NCBI RefSeq assembly: GCF_029784165.1
Contig: NC_073696.1
Span: 186,660,998-186,724,997 of the forward strand
Reading direction: 5' to 3'
Length of the DNA stretch: 64,000 bases
Source of the DNA: Wyeomyia smithii
Lineage: Eukaryota > Arthropoda > Insecta > Diptera > Culicidae
The notes under the pieces were generated by a model. That model was not told the DNA's origin. It was given only the letters and a program-made list of their open reading frames with translations, and did no database searches. Of the stretch, positions 23,414 to 35,120 are shown in pieces. The stretch's first letter is position 1, and every line of letters begins with the position of its first letter. The translations under genes and the position numbers were made by a program.

Positions 23414-24192
23414 TTTATTAATATAAAATCAAATGTTAAACGCTGTATTTTGTTATTTAAAATGCTGAAAAAAAACAAACTTGGAAGAAATATGCGAGTA
23501 GTATTAAACGCTATAATTTGTAGCTTTTTATCAACCAACGAGAAGTATTTTTTGCCATGTGAATCCCTGAGCTTATTAAAACTATTAAATAGGTTAATTG
23601 AAAGTTCATTTTAGCTATCAACTCCGTTTCCGATCCGAACGCAAAAACCACAGCCAACAAAAAAGCACTGAACCGACACCAAGGTCACTGGCTAAAGCTG
23701 TCGATTGGCCGTGATTTTTTGTGCTCCTCAATAACTTTGCTAATTAAAAGTGCAAAAACTAATTGCTTTGTGAGTGGTGGTGATATTGATTGGTTCAATT
23801 TTGATTCATTTTTTTCACGGAAGAGTAATAAATTTGCGGATCAATGATTGATTGTAAAAACAGTAAAAAAATGATAGATATAATAAAAGCTGACGATAAA
23901 TGACATTAATATGTTTGTGTAATTCAAGCTTGAAACAGTAGCGCTTCCGCTTGGATTTTATAGGTACATAAACTGATTATTTTTCTATCAGCGGCATAAT
24001 TATCTCGGGACAAAAACGAGTTGTTCAGTAGAACGCTGGTTTCATTCTATTTGATTTCACCTTGTTGAAACTGATGCTGTGAAGTAATACTGTTGTGAGA
24101 TGATTTCATACAAAAAAAATGAATGGGTGTAGTGAAAAAATGTTCCTGGTAAAAGCGCGAACACAGCGCTTTTTCGTCCCGAGAATATAGAC
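23414..24192. other. 3' flank of the 400-codon gene; no further gene
   Basis: AT-rich DNA with no supported ORF. Contains 'agtaataaattt' near 23823 as a possible polyadenylation signal. Confidence 0.4.
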
Positions 24193-24936
24193 AAAACAAT
24201 ATCGCACGCTTAGCCTTGGGGCTAATAGCGGTCTCGATCAACTAGATTAGTTGAGAGAATTCGTTACCCGGGCAGGAGAGGATAACAAAATCATAACTCA
24301 TCAATAAAATATTTAGTTAAAAGGACTTATCGTGTTATTTAAAAGATATTCACGTTTCAAACGTGCATAAGAAAATATCATAGAATTTTGATATCATATC
24401 TCGCTATGCCTTCAATGAGATGTTTGAGATGATTCTAAAATATCTGATTAAAAGTAAGTTTTTGAGTGAAAATTAATCGACATTGATTATTTATGATGTA
24501 TCAGTTATGCATTCAGTGTTCAATAAGTTGAAAATATCTGAATCGGTCATTTTCGTGATTTTTAATGCAAATTCTTGGTTTGTTATTGAAATATCAAGCT
24601 TTGTTATTCATGTAGTCTTGGAGGAACAATATTTTGGTATTATTTTTTGTTATTTTACCAACTATGTAAACCATATTAAGATCAAAATGAGGTGTATTTC
24701 CAATATCTGGTTGTGATATTGTAATGATATTTTGTCCTGCTCGGGTATCGATATTGTCTTTGGCACATTTTGCATGTTTAGGATAAGTACAACGATACAC
24801 CGTGCCCCAGTGCTGAGTCGAGAAAATTTCCAGCTCGAAAAGATCCTCGACTCGATCGGGAATCGAACCCGATATCACAACTGTGTGGGAGAGCTAGCCG
24901 ACAGACATCGCTAACCACAGAACCACGGGGACCACA
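24193..24936 (-). mobile_element. tRNA-related SINE interrupted by a MITE
   Basis: Same SINE family as 21057-21316. On the minus strand the head reads 'ccccgtggttctgtggttag', followed by a perfect B box GGTTCGATTCC at about 24859-24869. The body matches the first copy ('gaaaattttctcgactcagc', 'ggcacggtgtatcgttgtac') until a MITE at 24267-24745 splits it; the tail 'ctctcaactaatctagttga' resumes to about 24193. Comparison with the first copy gives the uninterrupted sequence at the MITE site. Confidence 0.85.
24267..24745. mobile_element. TA-flanked MITE inside the SINE
   Basis: Flanked by TA at 24265-24266 and 24746-24747. The inverted ends are CCCGGGCAGGA at the left and CCCGAGCAGGA read from the right, each followed by similar 'acaaaat' text. 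The unoccupied SINE at 21122 reads straight through 'cgttatcgata', confirming the boundaries. The interior is AT-rich and non-coding. Confidence 0.88.
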
Positions 24937-25005
24937 AAGCTTACAGTAAAAATACTGTGTTTTTTATGGTTCATAAAAAACACGGTATTTTTACTGTATA
25001 AGCTT
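24937..25005. repeat. Near-perfect hairpin, 33-bp arms
   Basis: 'aagcttacagtaaaaata' with 'gttttttatg' on the left pairs with 'cataaaaaac' and 'tatttttactgtataagctt' on the right, around a loop of 2-4 nt. It begins immediately at the head end of the SINE. Probably a tiny MITE; the size would also suit a small-RNA precursor. Confidence 0.8.
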
Positions 25006-25314
25006 GTAAGCGATTGTTGTCATTACCATGTTTTAACAACGTTTTTTGTTGTTGAGTCTACCACCGACGATAATTTTACCATGAAAAACATTGTCAGTGA
25101 CTTCTAAATGTATGGGAAAAATGCCTGAAAAAATGCTGTTAAGATACATAACGACCTCCCTTTTTCATTGTAAAAATGACAAAAACGATGTTTTTTATTG
25201 TTCTGGACAATGTTATTTAATGTAAAATTGATGTATCTACAATGAAAAACATAATTAAATTATGGTATAACTATGTACAGTTACAGCATTTTTTAAGGTT
25301 TTTTTAATGTTTTG
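25006..25314. other. No gene recognised
   Basis: AT-rich DNA between the hairpin and the poly-A end of the I-type LINE; nothing else seen. Confidence 0.4.
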
Positions 25315-28300
25315 TTAATGTTTTTTTTTTTCGGGCGTGTTTAACGTGTAGTGATTGGACATAAGTCTGGACATCACGCGAATGAAGTCCCGACCTACAT
25401 CCAACCCCTTGAACCATGCTTTCGTCGATACCTTAGGAAATATGGAATGTAGCCACCGTCCCAGTTCATCTGAGTTCCATGATGATTGCCAACTGTTGAG
25501 TGTTCTCTGATGCAAAATGCTATAAAATTCATCATAAGCAATTGGTCTCTCATAAATATCGCCATCAATAGCACCCACCTTAGCTAAAGAGTCAGCCTTT
25601 TCGTTACCCGGAATCGAGCAATGAGAAGGGACCCACGCTAAGGTAACCCGGTAATTTTTATCTGTTAAAGCACTTAAAAACCGCCGTATTTTCCCCAGGA
25701 AATACGGGGTGTGCTTCACAGGCTTTATTGATCGCAGAGCCTTAATGGCACTGAGACTATCTGTGAAGATGAAGTAGTGGTCTATGGGTAGGGTTTCGAT
25801 GATTCCAAGAGAGTACTGAATAGCAGCAAGTTCTGCGACGTACACGGAAGCAGGAGCATCGAGTTTGTCGGAGGCGGTAAAATTTTCGTGGAAAACACCG
25901 AAGCCAGTGGACTCATCTAGATTAGATCCGTCAGTGTAAAACCTTTTATCATAACTAACATGTTTAAACTTATTGGAAAAAATCTTAGGGATCTCTTGGG
26001 GTCGCAATTGATCCGGGATACCAGAAATGTCTTGTTACATGGTGGTGTCGAAGAATATAGCATTATTAGTAGTATCTAAAAGTGCGACATTGGAGGAATC
26101 GTATGAAGAAGGATTAATATCTTGAGCCATATAGTCAAAATATAAAGTCATAAATCTGGATTGAGATTGAAGAGGTCGACCAACCTCTCGAAATTTTCAA
26201 TTACTAATAGGTTCATAACTGTGCATCGAATTAGCAACCGGTAAGAGAGATTCCAAAAACGATGTTTCAACGGAAGAATACCCGCTAGCACTTCAAGACT
26301 CATCGTATGGGTCGACTGCATGCAACCCAAGGCAATACGCAACAACGATATTGTGTTCTCTCTAATTTTATAATGTGCGTGTTCGCGGCGGAGCGAAAGC
26401 AGAAACAGCCGTACTCAAGAACTGACAATATCGTTGTTTGGTATAACCTTATAAGGTCTCCTGGATGAGCACCCCACCAAGTTCCGGTAATCGTACGAAG
26501 AAAATTAATCCTCTGTTGGCATTTTTGTGTCAGATACCTAATATGACAAGCCCAGGTGCATTTAGAGTCGAACCAGACCCCGAGATAATTGGCGACTAAA
26601 ACCTGAGAGATCTTTTTACCCGTTAGTAGGAGCTGCAGCTGAGCTAGGTTATGCTTCCTAGAAAAAACGACCAGCTCAGTTTTCTCCGGAGAGAATTCGA
26701 TACCCAGCTTAAGAGCCCATTCAGACAAATTGTCTAAGGTATCTTGCAATGGTCCTTGCAGATCGCTAGCCTCGCTACCAGTAATGGATACAACGCTATC
26801 GTCTGCAAGTTGCCTTAGCGTGCATGAATTTGCTAGACATTCATCGATGTCAGTGACGTAAAAATTATATAAGAGAGGACTTAAACATGAGCCCTGGGGG
26901 AGGCCCATGTAACTAATTCGGGAAGTTGTCGAATCGCCATGTGAGAAATACATATGCTTTTCTGACAACAAATTGAGCAAAAAGTTATTCAAGTTTGGTG
27001 AAAGTCCCTGCGAATGAAGTTTCGCGCTTAAAACTTTTACAGAGACAGAGTCAAAAGCCGTCTTAATATCCATGAACGCAGAAGCCATTTGCTCTTTTCG
27101 AGCAAAGGCTAGTTGAATTTCAGTAGAAAGCAGCGCTAGGCAATCGTTCGTCCCTTTGCCCCGGCGAAAGCCAAATTGAGTATCTGAAAGTAACCCGTTT
27201 GTTTCGACCCATTTGTCTAACCGTAAGAGGATCATTTTCTCCATTAATTTCCGGAGGCAAGAGAGCATCGCAATCGGCCTATATGAATTGTGATCAGAGG
27301 CAGGTTTCCCGGGTTTCCGAATAGCAATGACTTTTACTCCCTCCAGTCATGCGGAACAATATTTAGCTCAAGAAACTTGTTGAACAAATTCAACAAGCGT
27401 CTTTTTGCAGAGTCGGGTAGATTCTTCAACAGGTTGAATTTTATTCTATCTAACCCTGGAGCCTTATTGTTGCACGACAGGAGAGCCATTGAAAATTCCA
27501 ACATCGAAAATGGAGGCTCTTCCGTAGTTACTAATAACGCGTCGCGAAAGGTTTTCTGTTCCGGTACAGAGTCTGGACAGACCTTTTTGGCAAAATCGAG
27601 TATCCAGCGATCTGAATACTCCTCGCTTTCATTCGAAACGTCACGGTTCCGCATGCGCCTGGCGGTATCCCAAAGAGTGCTCATCGCTGTTTCCCTGGAC
27701 AACGCGTTTACGAACCGCCGCCAGTACCCGCGTTTTTTCGCCTTTACTAAGCTCTTCATCTGCCTGCCCAGTGCCTCGTACTTTCGAAGCAGGTTGACAG
27801 TGCCGTACTCCCGGTAGTCCTTATTCGCCGCGGACCTTCGCGCGTACAGCTCAGAGCACTCTTTGTCCCACCATTTGTTGGGAGGGCGCTGTCTAATCGT
27901 TACCCCGGGTATCGGTTTCGTCTGAGCTTGAGTCGCGGCGTCGATTATCAAGCCAGCTAAGAACGCGTATTCTTCCTCCGGAGGAAGTTCCTCGTGAGTC
28001 TCGATAGATTGCGCTATAATAGACTCATAACACTTCCAATCAATATTACGTGTAAGGTCGTAGGAAATATTGATTGTGTTCGGGGGAGTTGAACCATTAG
28101 CAATTGATATAACGATTGGAAGATGATCACTACCGTGGGGATCGTTGATTACTTTCCACCGGCAATCTAACGCTAGTGATGTCGAGCAAAGGGATAGGTC
28201 AAGCACGCTTTCACGTGCTGGAGGATTAGGTACACGTGTCGCTTCCCCAGTATTCAAAATTGTCATATTGAAGTCGTCGATCAAGTTACAGATTAAAGAA

Positions 28301-28776
28301 GATCGGTTGTCGTCGTACAGCGACCCCCATAGCGAACAGTGAGAATTAAAATCTCCCAATATCGAAAAAGGCGCGGGAAGCAACTCTGCTATATCAGTGA
28401 GATGCCTCTGTTCAATCCGCGCGGATGGAGGGATATATAACGAAACAAGGCATAGGTCTTTTCCATTCATATTCGTTTGAATGGCAACGACTTCAATATT
28501 CGAGATCGAGGGGAGGTCGATTCGGAAGAAGGAATAGCACTTTTTAATCTCTAAAAGTACCCCTCCACCGTGTGAGTCTCGATCTCGACGAATAATGTTA
28601 AAATCGTGGAAATTGAGTTGATCGTTTGAATTGAGAAAGGTTTCACAGAGCGCAAATGCGTCACAATTGTATGTATTTATTAAATGAGAAAATAGATCGA
28701 ATTTGGGGATGATACTTCTGCAATTCCACTGTAATACAGTGATAAAATTCCTAACCTCTTTCGCCGTATTAGTCAT
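25315..28776 (-). pseudogene. I-type LINE ORF2: endonuclease-RT-RNase H (frameshifted)
   Basis: The start ATG is at 28776. Residues 1-230 form an apurinic-type endonuclease (LQWNCRSI, ALCETFLN, LGDFNSHCSLWGS, GSDHLPI). The RT begins at KAPGLDRIKFN near residue 440. A one-base frameshift after PHDWRE (about 27335) moves to the frame with GFRRGKGTND, AFMDIKTAFDSV, GLPQGSCLSPLLYN and LADDSVVSI, so the RT Asp pair is intact. Further frameshifts lie near 26340 and 26150 and a stop near 26037. The last open segment (230 aa) is RNase H with all expected residues: D26 (YTDGS), E59 (AELAA), D83 (FTDS), H129 and D139 (GNEKADSLAK). Coding text stops at HYTLNTPE directly before the A run, so the usual C-terminal zinc-binding tail is gone. 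Confidence 0.92.
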
Positions 28777-30147
28777 CGAAAGATATGATAGCTGAAATGA
28801 GGGGCCAAGTTGCTGTGAGTTGCTTCAAAAAGGTTTTCACTGTAGGAAGAAGGGCAAGAAGAATATTTTGTAGGGGATCTGGTATGTTGAATGTTTTAAA
28901 TATCCAGTCCACAATATCAGAAAATTTTATGAACCTTTTATTTATCTTCTGATCGAGAAATGGGTGCACGAGGGGTTTTTGGTGCCCCAGGAAGCGGTGG
29001 GTACTCCTGGTTTGATTTAAAATTAAAACCGGGAGGTACTTGCTTCGGTTTTTCTTCACCGCTTCCTTTTTGTGTTGGCTTATTGGTCATTCCGCTAGGG
29101 GTTATCTTGCGACCTTTGCGAGAAAGATTAGGAGAGTTGATCATTCTCCTCTTCCTAGATCCTTCTGGCATGGCATAAGAACACCCTTCGACGGGATCGT
29201 CAGATGTATCCTCATCGGTTGGCAAAAAGGAAAAGATGTTTCCTGTCGAGGGTGGCTCAGCACTCTTCAGCATTTCTGCGAAAGAGCGCTTTGATCGTTC
29301 CTTGAGGGAACGCTTAATTTTTTCCTCGCGCTGTTTGTACGCGGGACACGCCGAAAGGTCATGCCGAGTTCCCTCGCAGTAAAGACACTTTTCAGTATCC
29401 TCACTGCAAGCGGTCTCAGCATGATTGCCTACGCACTTGCTGCAGCGTGCCTTGTTGCAGCAGTAGGTGGCTGTATGACCTAACTGCTTGCAGTTTTGGC
29501 AATGCATGACCCGCGGTACGAACGCTACAGGCGTACAGGCAGTCGAACCCTGTCCAAAGAGATGTAGTTCGGCAGTGCGGATCCGGCGAATGTTACACGG
29601 AAGGAATCCGAAGGGAAGAATTTCTTCTTCCCTTCTTCGATGGATACTAATGCAATTGCTTGACATCCAGTATCTTTACATCTTGAATCAGGGGGCTCTT
29701 GAAGCAGCCTACCCCGTGACGCAAAATGTCATCGACCGTGAGGCTTCCTTCGGTAACCACACCGTCGATCTCCACGTCCTTGGCAGGGATGTACACGCGG
29801 TACTCTCTCGTGAAGAGCTCGTAGCTAGCAATTGCGTTTGCTTGCTTCAAGCTACTCACAACAACTCGCAGTTTGTTCGGTCTAACCTTTGTAATTTCGG
29901 TTACGTCCGAAAACTGTTTTGCCAGGTCCTTGCCGATTTGAATAATATTTAGAGGCTTCTTTATGGGCCTGAAGTAAACTACGAACGGACCATTCGAAGC
30001 ATCTGGGTAAGCTTTCTCCCGTGTTGCCGGTACCCTTGGTACGGGGCTAGGTAGCGGGGAAGGTAAAGGGGAATTGATAGGGGAGATCTCAACCTCTTCC
30101 CCATTAGTTTCCACATCCAGAAATAGTTGCACCTGCATGTCGTCCAT
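28769..30147 (-). pseudogene. I-type LINE ORF1 (gag-like, zinc knuckles)
   Basis: Starts at ATG 30147 (MDDMQVQLFLDVE). The first 165 residues hold an RNA-binding fold-like segment (FVVYFRPIKKPLNIIQIGKD). A frameshift near 29655 leads to the frame with three zinc knuckles: CQNCKQLGHTATYC, CSKCVGNHAETAC and CLYCEGTRHDLSAC. A Pro/Lys-rich tail follows, and another frameshift near 28945 leads to the C-terminal end (DIVDWIFKTFNIPDPLQN). ORF1 proteins of this type coat the element RNA. The final TAA overlaps the ORF2 start in the 8-mer ATGACTAA (28769-28776), suggesting coupled termination and reinitiation. Confidence 0.88.
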
Positions 30148-30239
30148 TTTGCGGGAACGTTACGCTCTTCCGCACACAAACGATAAATATTCGAATGTGG
30201 GGGGGGGGGTCAAGTAGTTGCTATTAAATTTTAAAAACA

Positions 30240-32297
30240 ATTTTGTACTTATAGTCCCACTTTTCAATTGATAGCCATAGCTGCATCGGTTGAGTGTTCT
30301 GCTGAGGGGGTTCATAGCGGACTGAAGGTGTCGCCTTGGAAAATCCCCCTCCTTATGCTGAGAGTTCTAGACCGTAACACTGTTGCTCAGTCGGTAACGT
30401 GGAGAGACGTGCTCCACATTCCCATTGCGTGCTGCATCAACCTGATGACGCCATCGTCTATTTTATACAACTTCAGTACCCTTATGAGGTACGAGTGAGG
30501 TACCGAGTCGTTTGCCTTCTTATAGCCGATGTACGCCATACCAAGGTTTCGTTTGCTTCGGCTTGCCTGGCCAACAATAACCGCATCAATGATGACCTGA
30601 TCTTTGCAGCCTTGCGTGTTTTTGCGGCAGCTTTTCTGTTCCTCAGTCATCACTCTGTTCACCTCGCAATGGTCCTGCACTTTTCGAGTGATTACCGACG
30701 AGAGCACTTTATACAGACTTGAGAGACTTGTTATTGGTCTGTACTTAGCTGGATTAGCCGTGTTACGATCCTTCGGTAGGAGGTAGGTTACCCCTTTCGT
30801 GATGAATTCTGGTAACTCCTGGGGGTCTCTTAGCACCATGTTGAAGCATTCCGCTAGTCGTCCGTGGGCTGCTGACAGTTTTTTATACCAGAAGTTGTGC
30901 ACAAAATCTGGTCCGGGTGCGGCCCAATTCCTGGTATACCGCGTAGCCTCCCGGATATCCTGGGTGGTTACTACTGCAGCAGCCATGCGTTCAATTCCAT
31001 CACAATGTTCTTCCTCTCCTACCAACCACATCCCGCTGTCATTGTGTTGAGCGGGGTTCTCCCATAAATTGGCCCAGAACTGTGTAACTTCGCCAATCTC
31101 CGGAAGCCCTTCGCTGTAATCGGGTTTGTCGTTCCTGATGTGGTTATAAAACTCTCTCTCGTTCGTGCTGAACATCCGATTTTCTTTCTTCCGTCTTGAA
31201 CATTCACCATAACGCCGCATCCGTTTTGCAAGAGCACTCAACCGTTGTACATGGGTGTCGAGAATCTCCGTGATTTTGAGTTCACTGAGATCTCGGAGCT
31301 CTGCGGGCTTTACGATTTCCGCTATTTGACGAACCAGCCTCCTTGATCGGTTTCCCCTCGTGTACTGTGTCAACCGACCGATTTTTACCCGCAAAGTTGC
31401 AATCCTAAATTCCAGTCGTCGCATCCATGCGGGCTTCTGTGCACTGGGACAGGGACGACCTTCACCGTTACCTTGGGGATAGGTCCCAGGGTTCTCACGA
31501 CGGCTACAGCTGCGCAATACACTATAAACTGCAGCTCCTCAAGGTTCTCAGCGGCTTCCGAATACTGTGGCAAAATATCCTCATTGAAGGTTCTTACTGC
31601 ATTCGTCAGCCGGTAGGAATACTGTAGTTTTTTTGGTATTCTGTGTCGGGAAGTGGGGTCTGTTCCCCGAAACTGTGTAACCGCTGTGTCCATCTGGAAA
31701 GCTAGTTCGTCTCGTAGTTGTTGTCGTTGTTGGTCCATTATTTGTTCCGAAGCGCGTAGCTCCTCCACTGCCGTGTTTATCGATGCACTTTGTTCCGGCT
31801 CCTCACTCGCAACCGATGGATCATGCCCTGCAGAACTCCTGCTCGACGTATCGCTCGATCCATTCCCTTCCCTTAACTCCCTCTGCACTTCCAGCCTAAT
31901 GGTGTCCAGCTCCGTCACAGTGAGCATATTGTTGGATAGTATTGCTCGCTGTCGGCTGTACAACTTGTTCCGGTCAAGCTGGTTGGCAAACCGAGGGTAC
32001 TGCTCAATGAACATGTCTAGCATTCTTGGCCTGCCAGACATATCCGTCTCCAACTTCGTGCAAACGTGGTAGCAACGAATCACATACATGTTCATCTCCC
32101 TAGTCCACATGATCCGTTGCCGTTGGCGGCCTGCCAACGTGAGCGACTGACGACGGTCGGTCGCAACATCATCAGCAGGTGCAGCAGTGCCTTGGTGGTG
32201 TCTATTGCTGCTTTGACTGTTTTGCGTGTAGTTTACGGGCTGTGCCCGTTGACTGGAGAGCCGCTCTCGCACCTCGTTCTCCTCCAGCCGCTGGCCG
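30240..32297 (-). pseudogene. R4/Dong ORF, N-terminal and RT part (inverted, broken)
   Basis: Read from 32297 downward. A Ser/Thr/Gln-rich N terminus precedes a Myb-like DNA-binding segment (MWTREMNMYVIRCYH, LDRNKLYSRQRAIL), as is usual for R4-group proteins. A frameshift lies near 31440-31510, within 'VPVP' then 'AQKPAWMRRLEFRIATLR'. RT motifs follow: PGPDFVHNFWYKKL, AKYRPITSLSSLYKVLSSVI, TQGCKDQVIID and motif A as AYIGYKKANDSVPHS, where the catalytic Asp usual after 'AYI' is Gly. A stop at 30387 and a frameshift follow. SIRRGIFQGDTFSPL and NPLSRTLNRCSYGYQL are still legible to about 30243. The YxDD motif is absent. This part encodes no working enzyme. Confidence 0.85.
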
Positions 32298-33737
32298 GTG
32301 GTGACAACGTTCAGTAACAATATCCGGATGGAGTTGGGTGTCGACAAATGCCGACTTGTCAACCTTCATCGAGGCAAATTAGTGGACGCCGACAGTTTCC
32401 GCATCAACGAACGAGATGAAATTCGAAGTATGGCTGAAGGTGAATCGTACAAATACTTGGGTTTCCTGCAACTGAAAGGTATTCACCACACCGCGATCAA
32501 GAAAGAGCTGCAGGAAAAGTTCTTGTATCGTGTCAGCCGTATTTTGAAGTCCTTCCTCTCAGCCGGCAACAAAACGAAAGCAATCAACACGTTTGCCGTG
32601 CCATTGTTGACATATAGCTTCGGGGTGGTCAAATGGACCAAAACGGATTTGGAGGCGATAGAACGCGCGTTGCGAGTGTCGCTCACCAAATTCCGTATGC
32701 ACCACCCAAAATCAGCAACCGAAAGAGTTACCTTGCCACGTATTGAAGGAGGAAGGGGTGTCACCGATATACAAGCGCTCTGCGTTTTTCAGATACAGCA
32801 GTTGCGGAGGTACTTCGTAGAAAGCCAGAATCGTCACGAAATCTACCGCACTGTTTGTGGAGCAGACCACGGGTTCAGCGCCCTGCATCTGGCGCAAGAG
32901 GACTACCAGCTGAACTGCGATGTAAAAACTACGGACGAGAAGATCGCAGCGTGGAAGCTGAAAGAGCTGCATGGGACGCACCCCCATCAGTTAGCTCAAA
33001 CACATATTGATAAGGTGGCATCAAATGCGTGGCTGGTGCAAGGTGATCTCTTTATGGAGACAGAAGGTTTTATGATAGCCATCCAGGACCAGGTCATTGC
33101 GACGAAGAACTACCGTAGGTACATATTGCACGAAGAGGTGGAAGATCGATGCAGAAAGTGCAATGCGGTAGGGGAAACGATCGAACATGTCGTCGCAGGT
33201 TGTCAGGCGTTAGCAGAGGCAGCCTATCTCGGTCGACATAATGCGGTCGCCAAAATTGTGCACCAACAACTTGCACTGAAGCACAATTTGGTGAACCAGT
33301 ATGTGCCCCACTACAAGTACCTGCCGAGTCCGGTTCTGGAGAATAGCTGCTTAAAATTGTACTGGGATCGCGAGATCACTACGGACGTCCTGATACGTGC
33401 CAACCGTCCCGACATTGTGGTCTACGACAAAAGGATGAAGCGGGTAACCATCATCGACATCTCTGTACCGTTAGATCGTAATGTCCAATCAACATTCTCG
33501 ACCAAGATTACGAAATACCACGATTTGGCTGAGGAGTTGAGGCAGATGTGGCACCTTGAGGGTGTACGTATAGTCCCGGTAGTAATCTCTGCTACTGGAC
33601 TGGTTCCCTATGCCCTTATAAATTCCCTGGAAGAGTTGGAGCTGAGAAATGAACTACACAGCATACAGAAAGCAGTGGTTCTTGGGACCTGCAACACGGT
33701 ACGAAGGTTTCTGAACCACCACAACACATCCAACTAA
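32298..33737 (+). CDS. R4/Dong ORF, C-terminal part: RT thumb, CCHC finger and restriction-like endonuclease
   Basis: An uninterrupted 479-codon frame ending in TAA. It begins at the end of the RT palm (FSNNIRMELGVDKCRLVNL, YKYLGFLQLKG), continues through the thumb, then a zinc motif CRKCNAVGETIEHVVAGC at residues 285-302 (CX2CX8HX4C). It ends in a restriction-like endonuclease with RPDIVVYDKRMKRVTIIDIS, where D372 and D387 are the expected catalytic acids. In intact elements this nuclease nicks the target to prime reverse transcription. The printed start codon (GTG/ATG near 32298) is an accident of the breakpoint, so it is a fragment rather than a true gene, although it is open throughout. 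The stop is followed by about 120 bp of 3' UTR and then (AAT)n. Confidence 0.9.
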   Translation: MVTTFSNNIRMELGVDKCRLVNLHRGKLVDADSFRINERDEIRSMAEGESYKYLGFLQLKGIHHTAIKKELQEKFLYRVSRILKSFLSAGNKTKAINTFAVPLLTYSFGVVKWTKTDLEAIERALRVSLTKFRMHHPKSATERVTLPRIEGGRGVTDIQALCVFQIQQLRRYFVESQNRHEIYRTVCGADHGFSALHLAQEDYQLNCDVKTTDEKIAAWKLKELHGTHPHQLAQTHIDKVASNAWLVQGDLFMETEGFMIAIQDQVIATKNYRRYILHEEVEDRCRKCNAVGETIEHVVAGCQALAEAAYLGRHNAVAKIVHQQLALKHNLVNQYVPHYKYLPSPVLENSCLKLYWDREITTDVLIRANRPDIVVYDKRMKRVTIIDISVPLDRNVQSTFSTKITKYHDLAEELRQMWHLEGVRIVPVVISATGLVPYALINSLEELELRNELHSIQKAVVLGTCNTVRRFLNHHNTSN

Positions 33738-33859
33738 AGCAGACGGTATTAGGATTAGGATCAAACTTGACGAATCCACCGAGCCTAACCCCTTTGGCAT
33801 TCAAGATAGCCCGGGGTAGGTGAAATTTTCCAGCAATATGCTGAGAAGTGCGAAATTCG

Positions 33860-34260
<401 letters not shown>

Positions 34261-34985
34261 AACAATGACGATCCAGCTTCGTGTTGTGACACAGTGGCCG
34301 TATCTTACACTCGACCTTGTAGATGCCACTTGTAGTTGACTTCCACTCGCTCGATCGTATGGTGGTCCGTGCTGCTAGCGGGGTAACAGCGGTGCGGGAG
34401 AATTATTTTTGCTGATATATCAGCTGCGTATCAGATCACTGGCGGGGTAGCCTGCCCCTACCAGTGTGCAGAAGATGTTTCTGCCGATAAACTGCCGGCT
34501 ATTGTTATCGCGCAGCACAAGAACTAATCGACAAAAAAACATCCGTACGATAACTCGTGTATTGTTATTTTGCGAACTCAAACGGAGATGAACAATTTGC
34601 GTCTAATCGAGACGAAAGCAAAACAACGAATCATACCTACAGTTGGTATTTATATTATATTATTTATTTGAATGAAACTTTGCACACGTTTTTGCCTTAG
34701 CAAACTTAGTACTTCCTGCGGGTGTAGGAAATATTAAGACATAATAATAATTTCCTAAAAGGGTGTATGCGTTTTGGCGTAGGTTTTATCTGCATTTTAG
34801 CTCAGAAAACTTTGGTTGTACATGAAACTGTCTGAGAACGAATTGTAGGAAACTAATAGTGCTTCATCTACATCTCAGTCATATAGTGTTGTAAAAATAA
34901 GGGTAATACGTTGAAACAAAGCTAATTCACTATACTTTAAGGTTGAAATATCAATACAAATCATTTCAAATCATTCTTTCAGTTA
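34261..34985. other. No gene recognised
   Basis: Moderately GC-rich to 34620, then AT-rich. No ORF or known repeat was recognised. Confidence 0.4.
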
Positions 34986-35120
34986 CTAATGAAAATTTGC
35001 ACTTTCTTCTTTATTCTTCACATCAAACGCTGCCCACCACTTGACACAACTTCCTTGAAATATTTGTTCCACATTTTGGCCATCTGAGTTGCTTCACAGC
35101 TCGTTTGCCACTTTTCTTAA

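Larger units (their letters stand above)
25315..30200 (-). mobile_element. I/Loner-group non-LTR retrotransposon
   Basis: A nearly full-length LINE on the minus strand: 5' UTR (about 30148-30200), ORF1 with zinc knuckles, ORF2 with endonuclease, reverse transcriptase and RNase H. RNase H after the RT places it in the I superfamily (I, Loner or LOA-like); I favour I/Loner. The 3' end is a run of 11 A (T on the plus strand, 25321-25331) lying inside the ORF2 coding text, so the natural 3' end is missing. Several frameshifts make it defective. The 5' end abuts a run of G (30199-30209) and then the inverted R4-type LINE. No target duplication was found. Confidence 0.9.

Noticed and set aside
24843..24936. 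A functional tRNA gene
   Set aside because: Only the A- and B-box regions are tRNA-like; no cloverleaf with acceptor stem could be traced, and the sequence continues as a SINE.
27290..27817. 175-aa plus-strand ORF inside the I-type LINE
   Set aside because: Antisense shadow of the well-supported ORF2 on the minus strand.
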